Assembly: GCA_021646465.1 (NCBI GenBank)
Contig: SOET01000041.1
Coordinates: 1-36,155, forward strand
From: Candidatus Kuenenia hertensis
GTDB lineage: Bacteria; Planctomycetota; Brocadiia; Brocadiales; Brocadiaceae
Direction: 5' to 3'
DNA length: 36,155 nucleotides
This document shows, piece by piece, positions 33,851 to 36,155 of the stretch; position 1 is the first letter of the stretch, and every line of letters begins with the position of its first letter. A program made the translations under genes and the position numbers. The notes beneath the pieces were generated by a model that saw nothing but the letters and a program-made list of their open reading frames with translations, was not told the origin of the DNA and did not search any database.

Positions 33851-34387
33851 TTATTTTTCTATTATGTAGTTCAAATCCGACAGTTTTTTTATTATTTTGT
33901 CGGCAGATGCTTCAGCAGTTTCTTTATCTGTTTCCACTACAAGATCGGGATTTAATGGTTCTTCATAGGGGTCTGATTTGCCTATAAATTCGAGTATTTC
34001 ACCGTTTAATGCTTTGAGGTGTATCCCTTCAACGTCTCTTATTGCAGATAATTCAAGGGGGCATTTTACGTAAATTTCTACAAAATTGTCTATCTCAATA
34101 CGTGCCTTTTCTCTTGAAGCTCTTTGGGGAGATGTTACGGTGGAGATCACTGCTATTCCGTTGCGAGCTAATACTTTGCAAAGGAACATCGCGCAATGTA
34201 TGATGACGTCCTGGTCTAGTTTGTTGTATTCCATCTCAGGACTGAGGTTTGTTCTGATTAATTCACTTGTGAGAACTTCAGGGTTTATTCCATAATTTTC
34301 TTTTAATCTCTTTTCCAGCAAATGAGAAATTGTTGCTTTGCCAGCCCCCGGTAAACCGGTAAGCCAAACGGTAAAGCCTTTATTCAC
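33851..34387 (-). CDS. APS kinase-like protein with altered nucleotide motifs
   Basis: A 178-residue protein with the overall fold of CysC/APS kinase (ATP plus adenylylsulfate to PAPS): FTVWLTGLPGAGK, RTNLSPEMEY, FVEIYVKCPLELSAIRDVEG, then GKSDPYEEPLNPDLVVETD. Two positions deviate. The P-loop reads GLPGAGKA (11-18), with Ala where the family has Ser or Thr to hold magnesium. The DGDxxR segment that binds APS is replaced by LTSELIR (39-45), so its aspartates are gone. Length is slightly short of the usual 190-200. It could be inactive, or a relative with another substrate. It lies 191 bp downstream of the phosphatase-superfamily gene on the same strand and convergent with sorAB. Confidence 0.78.
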   Translation of the reverse strand: MNKGFTVWLTGLPGAGKATISHLLEKRLKENYGINPEVLTSELIRTNLSPEMEYNKLDQDVIIHCAMFLCKVLARNGIAVISTVTSPQRASREKARIEIDNFVEIYVKCPLELSAIRDVEGIHLKALNGEILEFIGKSDPYEEPLNPDLVVETDKETAEASADKIIKKLSDLNYIIEK

Positions 34388-34578
34388 CTGAATCCCTCTG
34401 AATAGTTATTTTTTTGGATGCAACTGGCTAACGGTAAACAATATAACATTTCACCCATCTTCTTTGTAGAAGATTTTTAGATAAAATGCCGGATGTATCA
34501 GAATGTTTTCAAATAAATCTTTGCTAATATGATGAGTTACAGAAAATCGAGAATATTCCCGATGCAGAATGCATGATG

Positions 34579-35967
34579 CTATGCAATAACCTTTCCTTCC
34601 ATACTTTCCGGTATATTCACGCCTAAATACTGCAGGATTGTGGGCGAAACATCGTACAAGGTAACTCCTTTCTTCCTGATCCCTCCTGAGTTCTCATTTT
34701 TTTTCAAGATAAAAATACCCTGTTGGGAATGGTTCGCATCGTCCGGGCCGGTATCGTTCTCATCGGCCCAAATGGAGCCGCTTCCAACACTGCCAATTGA
34801 CCTCCAGTCCAAATTGCCATAATATACAATTAAGTCAGGGGGTATCCCGGCACATTCCGAATAAATCTCTTCAGGCTTGAATACTTTTGTATTGATATTG
34901 TTACCGTTTTCGTCCCGTAAATCTTCCAGTTTTCGTATTAATTCATTCCTGAAATTTTCATAGTTATGTTTTGGGATTACGCCATGAGGTTCACGATCTT
35001 GTACGTTGAGAAATATTCTCCCATAATATCCCCCTTCTCCCCATGCCGATGTGTTTTTCCAGTCTACCATAAGTTTATTAAAGGGAGTTGATGTTTTCGG
35101 ATACTCAACCAGTTTCATATAACCGTTTTGTATAAGCCATTCGTTGATGCATATCCCTCCTACCATCTTTTTTGAACCGTGATCGGATACAATGATGACC
35201 ATTGTACTTTCGTCTAAAAGTGCAAGGGTTTCGCCGATCTCCTTATCCAAGTATTTATAGTAATTTAAAATAGCATCTTTATATGGGGACCCTGAGGGAT
35301 GTTTAGGATGTGTTTCATCAAAATACTTCCAGAATGCATGATGTATTCTGTCCGGCCCCATTTCCACCATCATAAAAAAATCCCATTCTTTAGAATGGAG
35401 AAAATTTCTTGTCAGTTTAAACCTCTTTTCGGTCATATCGTATATTTTTTTCAGTATATACTCTTTCTTTTCACTCCTGAATTCATCAACATCGAGAATA
35501 TAACCGTTTGTTATGCTTTCTACCTCCGTCTTTAATTCGGCAGGATAGGTATACTGACTCTTCGTATCAGGGGTCATAAAACACGTGATCATACATCCGT
35601 TTACCGGTTGCGGAGGATAGGTCATGGGAATGCCAATCAACACAACCTTTTTCCCAATTCTGGAAAGGATATTCCATACAGCATCTATTTTAATTGCTTT
35701 TGAACTTGCGAAAAACAATCCGTCATAATTATAATTCGAACGGTTTCTAAAACCATACAAACCGAGTCTTCCGGGATTAGCGCTTGTCATCATAGATGAC
35801 CATGCCGGACAGGTAATAGCGGGAATGGTGCTCTCCAAATCTCCGTAAAGACCCCCGGAAACCAATCTTTTAATATTGGGTAACTGATCCAACCAACGGT
35901 CAAAAAGTAATTCGGGAGGTATGGAGTCCAATCCCAAAACGAACACTCTTTTTTTATTTATAACCAT
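34579..35967 (-). CDS. Alkaline phosphatase superfamily hydrolase (COG3379-type)
   Basis: A 462-residue predicted phosphohydrolase or phosphodiesterase. It starts VFVLGLDSIPPELLFD with the first metal-ligand Asp (D14), then the nucleophile region LESTIPAITCPAWSSMMTS (44-62). GLYGFRNRSNYN, VEMGPDRIHHAFW (metal Asp and His), IIVSDHGSKKM and a final GTxGPDDANHSQQGIF-type His segment complete the bimetal site. No signal peptide is seen. Members cut phosphate diesters or sulfate esters of small molecules and often sit beside APS kinase-like genes, as here. The substrate is unknown. Confidence 0.85.
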   Translation of the reverse strand: MVINKKRVFVLGLDSIPPELLFDRWLDQLPNIKRLVSGGLYGDLESTIPAITCPAWSSMMTSANPGRLGLYGFRNRSNYNYDGLFFASSKAIKIDAVWNILSRIGKKVVLIGIPMTYPPQPVNGCMITCFMTPDTKSQYTYPAELKTEVESITNGYILDVDEFRSEKKEYILKKIYDMTEKRFKLTRNFLHSKEWDFFMMVEMGPDRIHHAFWKYFDETHPKHPSGSPYKDAILNYYKYLDKEIGETLALLDESTMVIIVSDHGSKKMVGGICINEWLIQNGYMKLVEYPKTSTPFNKLMVDWKNTSAWGEGGYYGRIFLNVQDREPHGVIPKHNYENFRNELIRKLEDLRDENGNNINTKVFKPEEIYSECAGIPPDLIVYYGNLDWRSIGSVGSGSIWADENDTGPDDANHSQQGIFILKKNENSGGIRKKGVTLYDVSPTILQYLGVNIPESMEGKVIA

Positions 35968-36103
35968 AGTATTGAAAATGTATCTAAAAAATTAATAATG
36001 CGAACATACACTATACATAAAGATATTGAATTGCCGTCACATACATTACTAATGCGTGTTGTGCAGCGCTGAGGAAGGAAAATAACGACCGGAAATAATA
36101 AAA

Positions 36104-36155
36104 AGCCCGCGATCGGAGTCGAACCGACAACCTCATCATTACGAATGACGTGCTC
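36104..36155 (-). tRNA. tRNA-Thr (anticodon CGT), 3' part, cut by window edge
   Basis: On the minus strand the window holds the D-arm end (GAGCAC), the anticodon stem CGTCA/TGATG with loop TTCGTAA (anticodon CGT at 36141-36143), variable loop AGGTT, the T arm GTCGG-TTCGACT-CCGAT and the acceptor 3' strand CGCGGGC with discriminator T. No CCA is encoded. The 5' part lies beyond the right edge. Confidence 0.88.

Noticed and set aside
34397-34408. Possible further GTAACTATTCAGC terminus (TCTGAATAGTTA)
   Set aside because: Only about 11 bases match and no second end was found nearby, so it does not qualify as an element.

Overview
The window is about 36 kb of a low-GC bacterial chromosome. Gene content suggests an anaerobic, respiratory, Gram-negative organism: a Tat-exported sulfite oxidase-like enzyme with a c-type cytochrome, a heptosyltransferase-like GT9 enzyme, many exported proteins, glycogen phosphorylase and a UreI-type channel. 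An SBBP-type surface protein remnant and an unusual density of short GC-rich hairpin repeats and miniature inverted-repeat elements resemble anammox planctomycetes (Candidatus Brocadiaceae). That assignment is an inference from overall flavour; no rRNA or anammox marker gene is present.

Layout. (1) 1-9.1 kb, minus strand except one gene: a repeat-invaded SBBP protein remnant, a DEAD-box helicase, glycogen phosphorylase, a UreI/AmiS channel, a second DEAD-box helicase, then an HNH protein (plus), a VOC protein and an exported NTF2-like protein. (2) 9.2-15.8 kb: a compact minus-strand operon, pyruvate kinase, NAD(P)H-hydrate epimerase, ParE-like and ParC-like topoisomerase subunits, with a good promoter at 15815-15843. 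(3) 16.0-17.5 kb, plus strand: a small zinc-ribbon protein with its own promoter and terminator, and a GT9 glycosyltransferase. (4) 17.7-20.9 kb: a scrambled stretch with a small lipoprotein, a 272-bp duplicated segment, an IS66-like miniature element, a DUF3047-like exported protein, and decayed toxin-antitoxin modules (a YgiT-type antitoxin tail, a ParE toxin with an in-frame stop, a HepT without its catalytic motif). (5) 21.2-25.8 kb: the most interesting locus, a tightly coupled three-gene operon encoding a winged-helix-like protein, a large AAA-type ATPase, and a Cas4/RecB-like PD-(D/E)XK nuclease fused to an FtsK-type DNA motor. (6) 26.1-27.1 kb, plus strand: two exported proteins, one an intradiol dioxygenase-like protein with all four iron ligands. 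(7) 27.2-30.2 kb: one large protein with a TOTE-type archaeo-eukaryotic primase domain, a superfamily 2 helicase and a phospholipase D domain. (8) 30.2-32.0 kb: a frameshifted ORF and a nest of miniature elements; one has perfect 13-bp terminal inverted repeats and a perfect 8-bp target duplication. (9) 32.0-36.1 kb: a SorAB-like sulfite dehydrogenase pair, a divergent APS kinase-like protein, an alkaline phosphatase superfamily hydrolase, and the 3' part of a tRNA-Thr(CGT) at the right edge.

How it fits together. Regions 4-8 look like a defence or mobile island inserted between housekeeping blocks: broken toxin-antitoxin pairs, transposon derivatives, and two multi-domain ATP-driven nucleic-acid machines. 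I propose the three-gene operon at 21226-25808 as the candidate undescribed system. Its domain motifs can be read in the sequence; its antiviral role is inferred from domain content and neighbourhood only.
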